Of a stretch of DNA of 64,000 nt, positions 51,680 to 61,959 are shown in pieces. The notes below the pieces were generated by a model, which saw only the letters and a list, made by a program, of their open reading frames with translations, was not told the DNA's origin and did no database searches. How positions within the stretch are numbered: the stretch's first letter is position 1; each line of letters starts with the position of its first letter. Position numbers and translations under genes: made by a program. Origin of the DNA: Ruegeria sp. EL01. Its GTDB lineage: Bacteria; Pseudomonadota; Alphaproteobacteria; Rhodobacterales; Rhodobacteraceae. Location of the stretch: NCBI RefSeq assembly GCF_900313035.1, contig NZ_OMPS01000038.1, positions 1-64,000 on the forward strand. The letters run 5' to 3'.

Positions 51680-54220
51680 ATGATGTCGCGTTACTCGGCC
51701 ACCGAAATCGAAGCAAAATGGCAAGAGGCCTGGGACAAGGCTGGAATCTTTACGGCCAGCCACAAGGCGGACAAGCCAAAGTATTATGTACTTGAGATGT
51801 TCCCCTACCCGTCGGGCCGAATCCATATGGGGCACGTACGCAACTACACGATGGGCGACGTGATCGCACGGCACAAGCTGGCAACCGGCCACAACGTGCT
51901 GCACCCTATGGGCTGGGATGCCTTTGGAATGCCAGCGGAAAATGCGGCCATGGCCATTGGTGGTCACCCGAAAGACTGGACCTATGGCAATATCGCGGAC
52001 ATGCGCGCGCAGATGAAGCCGCTGGGTCTGTCGATCGATTGGTCCCGCGAATTCGCTACTTGTGATCCTGAATATTATGGTCAGCAGCAGGCTTTGTTCC
52101 TGGATATGCTTCAGGCCGGGCTGGTGTATCGCAAGAACGCTGTGGTGAACTGGGATCCAGTCGACATGACGGTTCTGGCCAACGAGCAGGTCGAAGCCGG
52201 TCGCGGCTGGCGTTCAGGTGCGTTGGTCGAGCGTCGTGAATTGACGCAGTGGTTCTTCAAGATCTCGGATTATTCCGAAGAATTGCTCGACGCACTGGAT
52301 ACGCTCGAAAACTGGCCCGCCAAAGTGCGCTTGATGCAGGAAAACTGGATCGGCAAGTCTCGCGGCCTGCAATTCTCGTTTGATCGCACCGACGAAGGTG
52401 AGCCGATCTCAGTTTATACGACTCGCCCGGACACTTTGCTGGGTGCGTCGTTTGTTGGTATCTCGCCGGATCACCCAATTGCCAAGCAGCTTGAAGCCGA
52501 GAACGCTGAAATTGCCGAATTTGTTGGTGAATGCCGCAAGATCGGCACCACCGAGGAAGCTGTCGAGACAGCTGAAAAGCTGGGCTATGACACCGGCATC
52601 AGGGTCAAGCACCCGCTGGACCCAAATTGGGAACTGCCGGTTTGGATCGCGAACTTTATCCTCATGGACTATGGCACCGGCGCGATCTTTGCCTGCCCGG
52701 CGCATGACCAGCGCGATCTGGATTTCTGCCGCAAGTACGACTTGCCGGTCATCGATACGTTCTTCGCCTTGGACAACGATACGCCTGTCGACAAGATCGC
52801 GTTTGTGCCACCCAAGACAGAAAAAGTCCGCTGGGCGAACCATTTCGCTGGTTTGACCGAGGCCACGGGCGACGAAGCCATCAACGCCACCGTCGATTTC
52901 GCTGAAAAGGCGGGCTGGGGCGAAGGTGTTACCAAGTATCGCCTGCGTGACTGGGGCCTGTCGCGCCAACGCTACTGGGGCTGCCCAATTCCCGTTGTGC
53001 ATTGCGAAGCCTGCGGCGTCGTGCCCGAAAAGCCCGAGAATCTTCCGATCCGATTGCCCGATGATGTCACCTTCGACAAGCCGGGCAACCCGCTGGATCG
53101 TCACCCAACATGGCGCGATTGTAAGTGTCCGTCCTGTGGTGCTGCGGCCAAGCGCGAAACCGACACAATGGACACCTTCGTCGATTCGTCTTGGTACTTC
53201 GCCCGTTTCACCGCGCCCAACGCCGAAACACCTACTGATTTGGCCGAGGCCGAATATTGGATGAATGTCGACCAGTATATCGGCGGCATCGAACACGCGA
53301 TTCTGCATCTGCTGTATTCGCGGTTCTTCGCACGAGCGATGAACATCACGGGCCATATGCCGAAAAAAGCCATCGAACCGTTTGATGCGCTGTTCACGCA
53401 AGGCATGGTAACGCATGAGATCTACCAAACCCGTGACGCCAAAGGTCGCCCGGTCTATCACCTGCCCGAAGACGTCACAGACGGCAAGCTGGCCGATGGC
53501 ACCGAGGTCGAGATCATCCCCTCGGCCAAGATGTCCAAGTCCAAAAAGAACGTGGTCGATCCTGTCAGCATCATCTCTGCGTTTGGTGCTGACACTGCAC
53601 GCTGGTTTGTGCTGTCTGATTCGCCGCCTGAACGTGACGTGGAATGGACTGCCTCCGGGGCCGAGGCCGCGTTCAAACATTTGAACCGGGTCTGGAACCT
53701 GTGCGACAAAATCGGCGAGATGGATCCCAGTGCGAAGGGCGAAGGCGATCAGGAATTGCTTCGTGAGATGCACAAAGCCATCCGCGACGTGTCGCTTGGC
53801 GTTGAGAGTTTTGGCTTCAACGCGGCCATCGCAAAACTCTATGCCTTCACCAACACGTTAGCAAAATCCAAAGCGGGAGTCGCGGCCCAGAAACAGGCGA
53901 TAATGACCCTGGCCCAGCTGATGTCACCGATGACGCCGCATTTGGCCGAGGACATTTGGGCACATCAGGGTGGCGAAGGGCTGGTTGCCACAGCCTCGTG
54001 GCCGGTCGCCGATGAAGCTATGTTGATCGATGACACCATCACCCTGCCGATCCAGATCAATGGTAAGCGCCGTGCGGAAATCAGCGTGCCCAAGGATTTG
54101 GGTAAGGATGAGGTTGAAAAAATCGCGCTCAGCACCGAAGCTGTGCAAAAGGCGCTGGATGGTATCACGCCGAAGAAAGTAATCGTTGTCCCGGGCCGGA
54201 TTGTGAATGTCGTTGTTTGA
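51680..54220 (+). CDS. leuS: Leucyl-tRNA synthetase
   Basis: An 846-residue class I synthetase that charges tRNA-Leu. The HIGH-type motif HMGH is at residues 49-52 and KMSKS at 617-621; the editing domain (about 225-420) and a zinc-like domain with CKCPSCG near 478 are present. Full length for a bacterial LeuS. The first ATG at 51680 and the next at 51683 are both possible. The stop overlaps lptE by 14 bases, so lptE and holA are co-transcribed. Confidence 0.96.
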   Translation: MMSRYSATEIEAKWQEAWDKAGIFTASHKADKPKYYVLEMFPYPSGRIHMGHVRNYTMGDVIARHKLATGHNVLHPMGWDAFGMPAENAAMAIGGHPKDWTYGNIADMRAQMKPLGLSIDWSREFATCDPEYYGQQQALFLDMLQAGLVYRKNAVVNWDPVDMTVLANEQVEAGRGWRSGALVERRELTQWFFKISDYSEELLDALDTLENWPAKVRLMQENWIGKSRGLQFSFDRTDEGEPISVYTTRPDTLLGASFVGISPDHPIAKQLEAENAEIAEFVGECRKIGTTEEAVETAEKLGYDTGIRVKHPLDPNWELPVWIANFILMDYGTGAIFACPAHDQRDLDFCRKYDLPVIDTFFALDNDTPVDKIAFVPPKTEKVRWANHFAGLTEATGDEAINATVDFAEKAGWGEGVTKYRLRDWGLSRQRYWGCPIPVVHCEACGVVPEKPENLPIRLPDDVTFDKPGNPLDRHPTWRDCKCPSCGAAAKRETDTMDTFVDSSWYFARFTAPNAETPTDLAEAEYWMNVDQYIGGIEHAILHLLYSRFFARAMNITGHMPKKAIEPFDALFTQGMVTHEIYQTRDAKGRPVYHLPEDVTDGKLADGTEVEIIPSAKMSKSKKNVVDPVSIISAFGADTARWFVLSDSPPERDVEWTASGAEAAFKHLNRVWNLCDKIGEMDPSAKGEGDQELLREMHKAIRDVSLGVESFGFNAAIAKLYAFTNTLAKSKAGVAAQKQAIMTLAQLMSPMTPHLAEDIWAHQGGEGLVATASWPVADEAMLIDDTITLPIQINGKRRAEISVPKDLGKDEVEKIALSTEAVQKALDGITPKKVIVVPGRIVNVVV

Positions 54221-54698
54221 CCGAAGAACCTTGATTTTGATGCCGCTGGCGCTGGCAGCCTGCGGCTTTGAACCGGTGTATGCTCCTGGCGGATCGGGTT
54301 CGGAACTATATGGAAAAGTCGCTGTTTCCGCGCCGAACACCGTTGAAAGCTATTTTCTGGTTCAAAATCTGGAACAACAGCTTGGCCGAAGCGCGAACTC
54401 TGGCGCTGCCTACAAACTGGATGTGCAAGTTTCGACCGTGACCCAAGGCGCCGCCATCTCAACAACCAATGAAACCAACCGATATACCACTGACGGGCGC
54501 GCCGAGTATTCGCTGCGATCCAATGAGACGGGACAAATCGTGGCATCTGGCACGGTGACCGATTTTGTGGGCTATTCGGCTGCTGGTTCAACCGTGTCCA
54601 CGTTGGCGGATGAGCGCGACGCAAAAGAACGGCTGATGGTGATTCTGTCGAACCAGATCATGAACCGACTGTACGCGACGCCAGGTCTGTCCGCATGA
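54207..54698 (+). CDS. lptE: LPS-assembly lipoprotein LptE
   Basis: A 163-residue lipoprotein of the LptE (RlpB) type: lipobox LALAAC with C19, followed by [10 protein letters not shown], the alphaproteobacterial hallmark. LptE plugs the LptD barrel and helps insert lipopolysaccharide into the outer membrane. The gene starts inside the end of leuS and its stop overlaps the holA start by 4 bases, the usual leuS-lptE-holA order. Confidence 0.9.
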   Translation: MSLFDRRTLILMPLALAACGFEPVYAPGGSGSELYGKVAVSAPNTVESYFLVQNLEQQLGRSANSGAAYKLDVQVSTVTQGAAISTTNETNRYTTDGRAEYSLRSNETGQIVASGTVTDFVGYSAAGSTVSTLADERDAKERLMVILSNQIMNRLYATPGLSA

Positions 54699-55723
54699 AA
54701 CTGAGCCCGCGCGAGGCTGAAGGATATTTCGCCAAGCCGGACGCCAACAAAACCGGGTTACTGATCTACGGTGCGGACGCAATGCGGGTCGCGCTTAAGC
54801 GCCAGCAGGTTCTGGCAGCTCTGCTTGGTCCGGGCGCCGAAGAGGAAATGCGCCTGACGCGGATGCCCGGCGGCGATTTGCGTGGTGATCCTGCCTTGTT
54901 GCTGGATGCGGTCAAAGCCGTTGGCTTCTTTCCAGGGCCGCGCGCGGTCTTCGTCGAAGATGCCACAGATACGGCTGCGCCAGCGATCGTTGCGGCGCTG
55001 GAAGATTGGTCGCCGGGCGACGCCCAAGTTATCGTCACCGCAGGGCAACTCAAGCCAAGCTCAAAGATCCGAAAGGCGTTTGAAGCCCATCCAGTAGCCT
55101 ATGCAGTGGGAATCTATGACGATCCACCATCACGGGCCGAGGTGGAGCGGGTGCTGGCACAAGCCGGCATGCAGAACATTCCAAACGATGCGATGTCAGC
55201 GATCAGCGAATTGGCTGTCGGCCTCAGCCCCGGGGATTTTGCCCAAACTGTTGAGAAGCTGTCGCTTTATAAGCGCGGCGACACCTCTGAGCTGACACTC
55301 GAAGATATTGACGCCTGTGCACCCCGTTCGACCGAAGCGGTGGTGGATGATGTGTTGAACGTGGTCGCCGAAGGTCGAGCCGGAGAGATTGGGCCGATGA
55401 TCCGGCGGCTTCAAGCCCAAGGAACCAACGGAGTTACCCTGTGCATCGGTGCCACTCGACACTTTCGGACGCTCTATGCATGTGCTTCTGACCCTGGTGG
55501 TGCGGCACAAGGAATCGGCAAGCTGCGTCCGCCTGTGTACGGCAAGCGACGTGACCGGATCCTGCGGCAGGCACAAGGCTGGGGTGCCCCAAAGCTGCAA
55601 ACCGCATTGACGGTTCTGACCGATACGGATCTGTCGTTACGGTCCGCTGGCCAAACAGCGCCTGCCATGGCACTAGTTGAACGCGCGATGATCCGGTTGG
55701 CAATGCTGGCCCGTTCTCGGTGA
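54695..55723 (+). CDS. holA: DNA polymerase III delta subunit
   Basis: A 342-residue delta subunit of the clamp loader, which opens the beta clamp for loading onto DNA. The GADAMRVALKRQQVL start, the FPGPRAVFVEDATD segment and the C-terminal helical region (LSLRSAGQTAPAMALVERAMIRLA in parts) match HolA. It is an AAA+-fold protein without a Walker motif, as expected for delta. The ATG overlaps the lptE stop as ATGA. Confidence 0.92.
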   Translation: MKLSPREAEGYFAKPDANKTGLLIYGADAMRVALKRQQVLAALLGPGAEEEMRLTRMPGGDLRGDPALLLDAVKAVGFFPGPRAVFVEDATDTAAPAIVAALEDWSPGDAQVIVTAGQLKPSSKIRKAFEAHPVAYAVGIYDDPPSRAEVERVLAQAGMQNIPNDAMSAISELAVGLSPGDFAQTVEKLSLYKRGDTSELTLEDIDACAPRSTEAVVDDVLNVVAEGRAGEIGPMIRRLQAQGTNGVTLCIGATRHFRTLYACASDPGGAAQGIGKLRPPVYGKRRDRILRQAQGWGAPKLQTALTVLTDTDLSLRSAGQTAPAMALVERAMIRLAMLARSR

Positions 55724-55794
55724 CCAAGCGTTTCGCTTGACGCCTTTGCCAACTGCCCCACACTCTGCGCAGTCTCAACCGGCAGGAGCCCCGC

Positions 55795-56391
55795 ATGTAC
55801 ATGGTCTATGGTAGCATCCCCAGCCGCGCCTCGCGCGTTCTCTGGATGTTGGAAGAAATTGGTCAGCCCTATGAACACGTCAAGGCCGGCCCGCGTGATC
55901 CGCAAATCACTGCGCTGAACCTGTCGGGTAAGATCCCCGTACTGGTCGATGGTGATGCGGTAATCAGCGACAGCTCGGCGATCATGACCTATCTGGCGGA
56001 TAAGCATGGGGCACTTACTTATCCTGCCGGAAGTCTCGAACGTGCGGCACAGGATTCGGTTTTCTATACCATGCTGGACGAGTTGGATGCGGTCTTGTGG
56101 ATCGCGGCGCGTCACACTTTTATCTTGCCCGAGGACAAGCGCACCCCTCAGGTTGGTGAAACGGCGATGTGGGAGTTTGATCGCAACCTCCAACGCCTTG
56201 AAAAACAGTTCAAAGGCCCGTTTCTGTTGGGCGAGAAGATGACAATTGCCGACATCCTGCTGGTTCACTGCATGAGCTGGGCCAGAGGTGCTCGGTTTCC
56301 GCTTAATTCCGACGTGTTGAATGCCTATAGCAAAGAGATGCGGGACCGGCCCGGGTACCTGAAGCTGGCCGAACTCGCGAAAGCACCCTAG
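55795..56391 (+). CDS. Glutathione S-transferase family protein
   Basis: A 198-residue GST. The thioredoxin-like N-terminal domain has the SRVLWMLEEIGQPYEHV pattern with the cis-proline block GKIPVLVDGD and SDSSAIMTYLADK; the helical C-terminal domain has MTIADILLVHCMSWARG. The serine near residue 8-11 (IPSRAS) could activate glutathione. Substrate is unknown. RBS GGCAGGAG lies before the ATG. The 3' end overlaps the convergent flavoprotein gene by 4 bases. Confidence 0.9.
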   Translation: MYMVYGSIPSRASRVLWMLEEIGQPYEHVKAGPRDPQITALNLSGKIPVLVDGDAVISDSSAIMTYLADKHGALTYPAGSLERAAQDSVFYTMLDELDAVLWIAARHTFILPEDKRTPQVGETAMWEFDRNLQRLEKQFKGPFLLGEKMTIADILLVHCMSWARGARFPLNSDVLNAYSKEMRDRPGYLKLAELAKAP

Positions 56392-57578
56392 CGGGTGTTT
56401 TGGGCCTTTAACCAGTCGACTGCGGACTGGCCGCTCCACCGGCCCGTGGCCAAACAGGCGGTCAGCAGGTAGCCACCGGTTGGGGCCTCCCAATCCAACA
56501 TCTCTCCCGCGCAGAACGTGCCCGGCATGGCCCTGAGCATCAGACCATCGTCCAATTCGGCGTTGGGAACACCGCCAACGGTCGAAATTGCCTCATCCAG
56601 AGGTCTTAGGCCGGTATGCAGGACGGGCAGGGATTTGATCACTTGCGCCAAAGCGTCGGGAGCGTCTGGAAGCGGACGGCCGAACTCCATCAGCAAAGCT
56701 GTGCGGGTAGCGCCAAGTTTCAGCGCCTTGCGTAGGTGATTAGACAGGCTGGACTTACCACGGGGCTTATTTAAACGGGTCGCGATTTCGCCTTGAGTCA
56801 GGTCCGGCACAAGGTCGATGGTCAGCGGTGCACCCTTTCTCACCGCCCTGCAGATGGTATAGATACCGCCGCCTTCCAACCCGCGTTCGGAAATCACCGC
56901 CTCTCCCCGCGTCCGCATGGACCCGGCTTGCAAAGCGACGCCTTTGATTGGCGCTCCGAAATGGGATGACATGTGTTCGGACCATTCGACCAGCAGGCCC
57001 GCATTTGCGGGGGCAAAGGGGGTCAAAGAAACTCCCTTCGCAGCCAAAATTTCGGCCCAACTGCCATCCGAACCCAGCCGCGACCAACTGGCCCCTCCCA
57101 TCGCAAGGATCGTGACATCAGCGACGACGGACTGTGACCCTTCTGGTGTGTCGAACGTCAATGCTTGGCCATCCCACCCAGTCCAGCGCCAGCGTGTTCT
57201 GATTTCAACGCCCGCCTGTCCCAATCGCGAAAGCCATGCGCGCAGCAAAGGGGATGCCTTCATGACTTTGGGAAAGACCCTGCCGGTTGAACCGGTGAAC
57301 AGCTCTTGCCCCAGATCGCGCGCCCAGTTTTGAACCGCCTGCGCATCAAATGCAGCGATCATCGGCTGCAACCAGTCTGCAGCTTCATCATAAGACGCGA
57401 TAAGGGTTTCAAGCGGCTCATCTTTGGTCAGGTTCAGACCCGATTTCCCGGCCATCAAAAATTTACGTGCAACTGACGGCTTGGCTTCGGCCACAGCAAC
57501 CGAATGGCCAGCATTGGCCAGCTGTTCCGCAGCCATCAAACCTGCTGGCCCTGCCCCGATCACCACTGCCTGCGCCAT
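56388..57578 (-). CDS. HI0933-like flavoprotein (TIGR03862-type)
   Basis: A 396-residue FAD protein with the N-terminal motif GAGPAGLMAAEQL and a C-terminal GGVPNAELDDGLMLRAMPGTFCAGEMLDWEAPTGGYLL pattern, seen here in short blocks. Members of the HI0933/YhiN group have no known reaction. In this protein the internal block is full length, so it is not a fragment. It is convergent with the GST gene and divergent from the HNH gene by 48 bases. Confidence 0.87.
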   Translation of the reverse strand: MAQAVVIGAGPAGLMAAEQLANAGHSVAVAEAKPSVARKFLMAGKSGLNLTKDEPLETLIASYDEAADWLQPMIAAFDAQAVQNWARDLGQELFTGSTGRVFPKVMKASPLLRAWLSRLGQAGVEIRTRWRWTGWDGQALTFDTPEGSQSVVADVTILAMGGASWSRLGSDGSWAEILAAKGVSLTPFAPANAGLLVEWSEHMSSHFGAPIKGVALQAGSMRTRGEAVISERGLEGGGIYTICRAVRKGAPLTIDLVPDLTQGEIATRLNKPRGKSSLSNHLRKALKLGATRTALLMEFGRPLPDAPDALAQVIKSLPVLHTGLRPLDEAISTVGGVPNAELDDGLMLRAMPGTFCAGEMLDWEAPTGGYLLTACLATGRWSGQSAVDWLKAQNTR

Positions 57579-57626
57579 TGTCGCCCTCTTGCCTTAGCCG
57601 CCTATTGGCGTGATTTTGCGGTCACT

Positions 57627-57923
57627 ATGACAAACAGCAATCCGATCTGTCCGCTTTGCGACCGCCCGATCCCGGATGGGTCTGGCAGCCTGCATCATCT
57701 GATCCCAAAACTCAAAGGAGGCAAGGGCGAACCGACCGTTTTATTGCACCAGATCTGCCACAAAGAAGTTCACGCGACACTGAGCGAAACGGAACTGGCC
57801 CGCAGCTTCAACACAGTCAACGCGTTGCGAACCCATCCGAGGCTTGAGAAATTTTTGGCCTGGGTCCGCAAGCGTCCGCCCGGGTTTCGGTCGAAAGTGC
57901 CGGGCAAACGGCGTGGACGGTGA
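57627..57923 (+). CDS. Small HNH nuclease-like protein
   Basis: A 98-residue protein with CPLC (C8, C11), HHLIPK (H23-H24) and HQICHKEVHA (C44, H49), the arrangement of an HNH finger that binds zinc and a catalytic metal. Small free-standing HNH proteins of this type are of unknown role; DNA repair or phage defence have been proposed for others. ATG at 57627 is the start before the cysteine pair; the longer frame to 57504 lies across the flavoprotein gene. Confidence 0.75.
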   Translation: MTNSNPICPLCDRPIPDGSGSLHHLIPKLKGGKGEPTVLLHQICHKEVHATLSETELARSFNTVNALRTHPRLEKFLAWVRKRPPGFRSKVPGKRRGR

Positions 57924-58661
57924 TCAGCCCGGCAAAACCGGGTCACCAAATGCGTCCTGAAGCGGTGTGGGTAGGCCTTCGACCTCGATCCCCAGATAGT
58001 CAGGCACCGGCGCAAACTCCGCACCCGCGACATGCTGAAATTCCAGCGTAGTATAAGGGCGTTTCCACAGCCATTCGCGGTTCTCAACGGCCCACAGATC
58101 TGGATTTGGCAGGGTGTCCTCGGTAAAGGCGTAAAAGTGCAGGTCAAACCCATAGGGAGACACATCCTGCATCGACAAAAGCGTCATCCCCTGATCACGG
58201 CACCATGTGTCGTCGGAGGCTATGTCCCCTGTACGCAATGTGATCTGGCCGATCCGCGCCTGCGCAAAAGGGGCTGCAGGATCACCCGCCTGTTCGGGGC
58301 GGTTGCCTTCGAAGTCGTGCTGCAGCAGCTCTATGACAAAGCCCTCGGGATCGCTTAGATGGCACATATACCCGATATCCAGAAACTGCTGCGGAGCGCT
58401 GACCTCCACACCCTGCTTCTGCAGAAATGCCGCGGCCAAATCCACATCCGGCACGGTGACACCGATTTTCCAGTAACGTTGTCCGCGATCAGGTGCATAG
58501 CCCCCACCGCCCTGACTCAAAAGCAAATCCGCGTCTTCGCCGTGATATCCAATCCGGTAATTCTGTCCTTCTTTGCGCGCGGACATTCCAAGCACTTCGG
58601 AATAGAACTGCGCAAGGCGGCCCGGATCAGAAACCCGCAACCGCAAGGCCGAAATCCTCAT
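57924..58661 (-). CDS. VOC family (glyoxalase/dioxygenase-fold) protein
   Basis: A 245-residue protein with two VOC domains (residues about 1-118 and 130-240). The first begins ISALRLRVSDPGRLAQFYSEVLG and contains GFVIELLQHDF; metal ligands are plausible but cannot be fully assigned. It may be a dioxygenase, glyoxalase or binding protein. ATG at 58661 overlaps the enoyl-CoA hydratase stop (ATGA); ATG at 58667 is an alternative. It is the last gene of a three-gene minus-strand operon. Confidence 0.8.
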   Translation of the reverse strand: MRISALRLRVSDPGRLAQFYSEVLGMSARKEGQNYRIGYHGEDADLLLSQGGGGYAPDRGQRYWKIGVTVPDVDLAAAFLQKQGVEVSAPQQFLDIGYMCHLSDPEGFVIELLQHDFEGNRPEQAGDPAAPFAQARIGQITLRTGDIASDDTWCRDQGMTLLSMQDVSPYGFDLHFYAFTEDTLPNPDLWAVENREWLWKRPYTTLEFQHVAGAEFAPVPDYLGIEVEGLPTPLQDAFGDPVLPG

Positions 58662-59266
58662 GCACATAACCCCGCTATTCCGGTTGCAATCTCAGGGTCT
58701 GCACCAACACTATCTGCCACCAGCTGTCGCGCTGTTGGTATCAGATCTTCAGGCTCCACGACGCGATCAACAAGACCAAAGGCATATGCCTCTTGTGCGG
58801 TGATCTTCTGCCCGGCCATCAGGATCAGCTTGGCTCGGGCTGGCCCGATCAAAGCAGACATGCGTTCGGGATCAGAGGGTTGGGGTAAAAACCCAAGTTT
58901 CATGACCGGGTAGAAAAACTTGGCTGACGGCACAGCAATACGAAGATCGCAGGCCAAAACCATCCCGTTGGCCCCGCCCGCCAATGTTCCATTCAATGCT
59001 GCAACCGTCAGACACGGCAGTGCCGCAATCGCACCGGACAACCGCTCCCAGACATCCGAGGTCGCAAGCCCGGCGCGCGCCTCGTCCAGATCAGCACCAG
59101 CACTGAACACCTTGCCCGCCCCTGTCAGAATCAGGGCACGCGCCCCAGTCGCGGCTTCGGCGATCTCGGTCAGCTCGGTCAACATCGCCCCAGTCAGGGC
59201 GTTCGCCTTTCCCGGGTTGTTGATCGTGACGGTCCAAAGCCCACCCTCTTGCGTCAGATCGATCAC
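58658..59266 (-). CDS. Enoyl-CoA hydratase/isomerase family protein
   Basis: A 202-residue crotonase-fold protein, shorter than the usual 255-260 residues and without the C-terminal helical extension. Oxyanion-hole blocks are AGADLDEARAG (near residue 57) and the NGTLAGGANGMVLACDLRIA stretch in parts. It may hydrate or isomerise an acyl-CoA. The start is GTG at 59266, overlapping the SDR stop (GTGA), and the stop overlaps the VOC gene. Confidence 0.85.
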   Translation of the reverse strand: MIDLTQEGGLWTVTINNPGKANALTGAMLTELTEIAEAATGARALILTGAGKVFSAGADLDEARAGLATSDVWERLSGAIAALPCLTVAALNGTLAGGANGMVLACDLRIAVPSAKFFYPVMKLGFLPQPSDPERMSALIGPARAKLILMAGQKITAQEAYAFGLVDRVVEPEDLIPTARQLVADSVGADPEIATGIAGLCA

Positions 59267-60006
59267 GTTAACCCAATCTTTTTGCGGATTTCGTCTTGTC
59301 TGAGTGAAATTTCAGTGCCCAGATACCCGTCCGCGTCCTTGGAACACATCCAAAGAAGCGCGCGCGCGGGCCAGTCAGCCGGAATATGATCGTCCCAATC
59401 CAACTGGCTGACCGGATTGATGCCGCTGGCCTTGATGACCCGCTGCATATCGGTCGCAACCGTGCCCGGTGACAGGCCCATGGCGCGAATTCCATGATGA
59501 CCTTCCTCCAGATGAAGACACTCTGTCAGCATCTTCGCCCCGGCTTTCGACGCGCAGTAGTGACTCCAGGCCTCAACCGGGTTCGATGCCGCGCCAGAAG
59601 ACACGGTCAAAACCGTACCACCCCCGGCGACGCGCATAATCGGCAAGGCCGCACGCATGCCGTAGAAGACGCCTTTGAGATTGATATCAATTGCCTGGCT
59701 CCAAGCTTCGGTATCGGCGTTGGACAGATGGAAAATTGGCTCGATCACACCAGCATTGCCAATCAGCACATCCAAACCACCAAAACGGTCGACACAATCT
59801 GCAACCACTTGTTCAACCTGCGCAAAATCGCTGACATCGCAGGCCAGTGCAATTGCGTTGTCGCCCAGCGCGGCGGCCAGGGTTTCGATCTGGTCACGGC
59901 TCCGAGCGACCAGCACGACATTGGCGCCAGCTGCGGCAAAAACGCACCCTGCCTCGGCCCCGATCCCGCGGCTGGCCCCTGTGATGAGTACCGTTTTTCC
60001 TTGCAT
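59263..60006 (-). CDS. Short-chain dehydrogenase/reductase
   Basis: A 247-residue SDR. The cofactor motif GASRGIG is at residues 10-16, the NAG motif near 84-86, and the catalytic S136/Y150/K154 set lies in TVSSGAA and YCASK. It should oxidise or reduce an alcohol or ketone using NAD(P). ATG at 60006 has an AAGGAG site; the longer frame to 60039 is unlikely. It begins the SDR/enoyl-CoA hydratase/VOC operon, all joined by 4-base overlaps, suggesting one short fatty-acid-like or aromatic pathway. Confidence 0.88.
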   Translation of the reverse strand: MQGKTVLITGASRGIGAEAGCVFAAAGANVVLVARSRDQIETLAAALGDNAIALACDVSDFAQVEQVVADCVDRFGGLDVLIGNAGVIEPIFHLSNADTEAWSQAIDINLKGVFYGMRAALPIMRVAGGGTVLTVSSGAASNPVEAWSHYCASKAGAKMLTECLHLEEGHHGIRAMGLSPGTVATDMQRVIKASGINPVSQLDWDDHIPADWPARALLWMCSKDADGYLGTEISLRQDEIRKKIGLT

Positions 60007-60146
60007 TTGCTTCTCCTTATCCGTCGGTTCGGAAATCAACTACAGCCGTACCGCGTAAACGGGGAATTGGTCTACCCCTTGCCCCCTTGACGATGCCCTC
60101 AACAAGCCCGACCATGCGCACCAAATTGATCAAGAAGGGTTACCTT

Positions 60147-61670
60147 ATGTCTGTTTTCCTACGCCGCAGTTTTGGCGCAGCCTTGGCTTATGCCGTTGCA
60201 ACCCAAGGCGCACTGGCCGACCTGACCGCAAACGATGTCTGGGCTGATTGGCAGAGTTATTTTACATCAATGGGTTACGATATTGCGGGTGACGAAAGCG
60301 CATCCGGCGATACTACGACAATTTCCAACATGACCCTGTCTATGGAGTTTCCCGACGACGACGGGCAATTCCAGATGACCATGCCGGAAATGACGCTGAC
60401 GGAAAATGGCGATGGCACGGTCAGTATCGACTTGCCAGAAAGCTTCCCGATGACCGTTGTCGGACAGGCCGAGGGAGAAGAATTTTCTGCCGATGTCATC
60501 TATTCTCACAGCCAGTTGAAGATGGTCGTTTCCGGGACGCCCGAAGAGATGACCTATGACTATACGGCGGCCAAACTGGGTATCGTTTTGGACTCGCTTG
60601 AGATGGACGGCGAAACCTTGCCAAACGATATTCTGGGCGTCAGCATGGAAGCGAACGATGTGGACGGAAGTTCGCGGATGCGTGTCGGCGAAAATCGCGA
60701 CATCGCCCAAACGTTCAATGCGGCCGACATGTCGTACAATGTCCGGTTCAAGGATCCGGAAAACGACGAAACCGGTCTGATCGACGGAAAACTGAATGGG
60801 CTGGCCTTTGAAGGCGAGAACATCATCCCAAGTGACTTTGACCTGTCAAACCCGCAGGCGTTCTACGAGGCCGGCTTCGCCTTTTCGGGCAACTTCACCT
60901 ACACGTCTGGCGCGACAGATGTCAGCGGCGTCAGCGAGGGCGAGGCGTTTTCGATGGGCAGCACATCCGAAGGCGGACGTTTCGCAGCCAGCATAGATGC
61001 TGAACGCGTAGCTTATGACATTGAACAGAACAGCACGAAGCTGGCCGTAACAACAGCAGATCTGCCATTCCCGATCGAGTTGGCGATGGCGAAGGCCGGG
61101 TTGCAATTCGAATTCCCGCTTCAGCAATCAGAAGAGATTCAGCCATTTGGCTTTGGTATGAACCTAACTGATTTCACCATGTCTGACGTGCTGTGGGGCA
61201 TGTTTGATCCGGCGGGCACATTGCCGCGCGATCCTGCAACAATTGCACTGGATACGGTCGGCACAGCCAAAGTTCTGATGAATATCTTCGACCCAGAAGC
61301 CGCAGCTGCCATGGAAGCGGACGATGCAGCCCCCGGAGAGTTGCATTCGCTAAAAATCAACGAGCTGCTGGTGTCGATGGTGGGAGCCAAGCTGAGCGGC
61401 GATGGAGATTTCGCCTTCGATAACGCGAACGTTGAAGAGTATGATGGGCTGCCGGCTCCGTCCGGTGTGGCGAACCTGCAGCTTGTAGGGGCCAACACGT
61501 TGATCGACAAACTGATCGGCATGGGACTGATGTCAGACAATGACGCCATGGGCGCACGGATGATGATGGGTATGATGGCCGTGCCCGGAGAAGAGCCCGA
61601 TACGCTGAATTCCAAGATCGAGTTCACTGAGGACGGCCAAATCCTGGCCAATGGTCAGCGCATCAAATAG
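60147..61670 (+). CDS. DUF2125 periplasmic protein
   Basis: A 507-residue exported protein. The signal peptide (residues 1-24, ending QGALA) precedes a long beta-rich region without recognisable catalytic motifs. Its length and tone match DUF2125 proteins of alphaproteobacteria, whose function is unknown; acidic residues and MTMPEMTL-type strands dominate the first third. ATG at 60147 gives a clean signal; an in-frame ATG at 60087 would place 20 more residues before it. A hairpin (GAGGAGGC at 61680 and GCCTCCTC at 61700) follows the stop without a T tract. Confidence 0.82.
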   Translation: MSVFLRRSFGAALAYAVATQGALADLTANDVWADWQSYFTSMGYDIAGDESASGDTTTISNMTLSMEFPDDDGQFQMTMPEMTLTENGDGTVSIDLPESFPMTVVGQAEGEEFSADVIYSHSQLKMVVSGTPEEMTYDYTAAKLGIVLDSLEMDGETLPNDILGVSMEANDVDGSSRMRVGENRDIAQTFNAADMSYNVRFKDPENDETGLIDGKLNGLAFEGENIIPSDFDLSNPQAFYEAGFAFSGNFTYTSGATDVSGVSEGEAFSMGSTSEGGRFAASIDAERVAYDIEQNSTKLAVTTADLPFPIELAMAKAGLQFEFPLQQSEEIQPFGFGMNLTDFTMSDVLWGMFDPAGTLPRDPATIALDTVGTAKVLMNIFDPEAAAAMEADDAAPGELHSLKINELLVSMVGAKLSGDGDFAFDNANVEEYDGLPAPSGVANLQLVGANTLIDKLIGMGLMSDNDAMGARMMMGMMAVPGEEPDTLNSKIEFTEDGQILANGQRIK

Positions 61671-61959
61671 TGATAACAAGAGGAGGCTGCCTGGTCGTGG
61701 CCTCCTCATTCGAACTACCAGCGATCTGGCCCTCGATCACCGTTCTTGCGTGGTTGATCGAACGCGGTTCCCATAGACAAATCACTGGATCATGCGTCGT
61801 TGCGAAATAAGTTTGCGTGCAATGCAGACCAGTCTTGCCGGTGCAGTATGCCGGAAACTTAGACGCGGCAATGCCATCGACTCGCTGCACAATTTGGTCA
61901 CAGGTATTGCGAGACGGTCGGTCCAAGGCTAGGTCCAATGCAATCAAACCGGAGGCCAC
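61671..61959. other. Intergenic region between DUF2125 and pmbA genes
   Basis: These 289 bases contain the hairpin at 61680-61707. On the minus strand an open frame runs through the region from about 61959 to a stop at 61663 (about 98 codons, GTG or other start near pmbA). The codon bias is mixed and no homologue is recognised, so I do not call it a gene. The pmbA ribosome binding site GGAGG lies at its right end. Confidence 0.45.
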
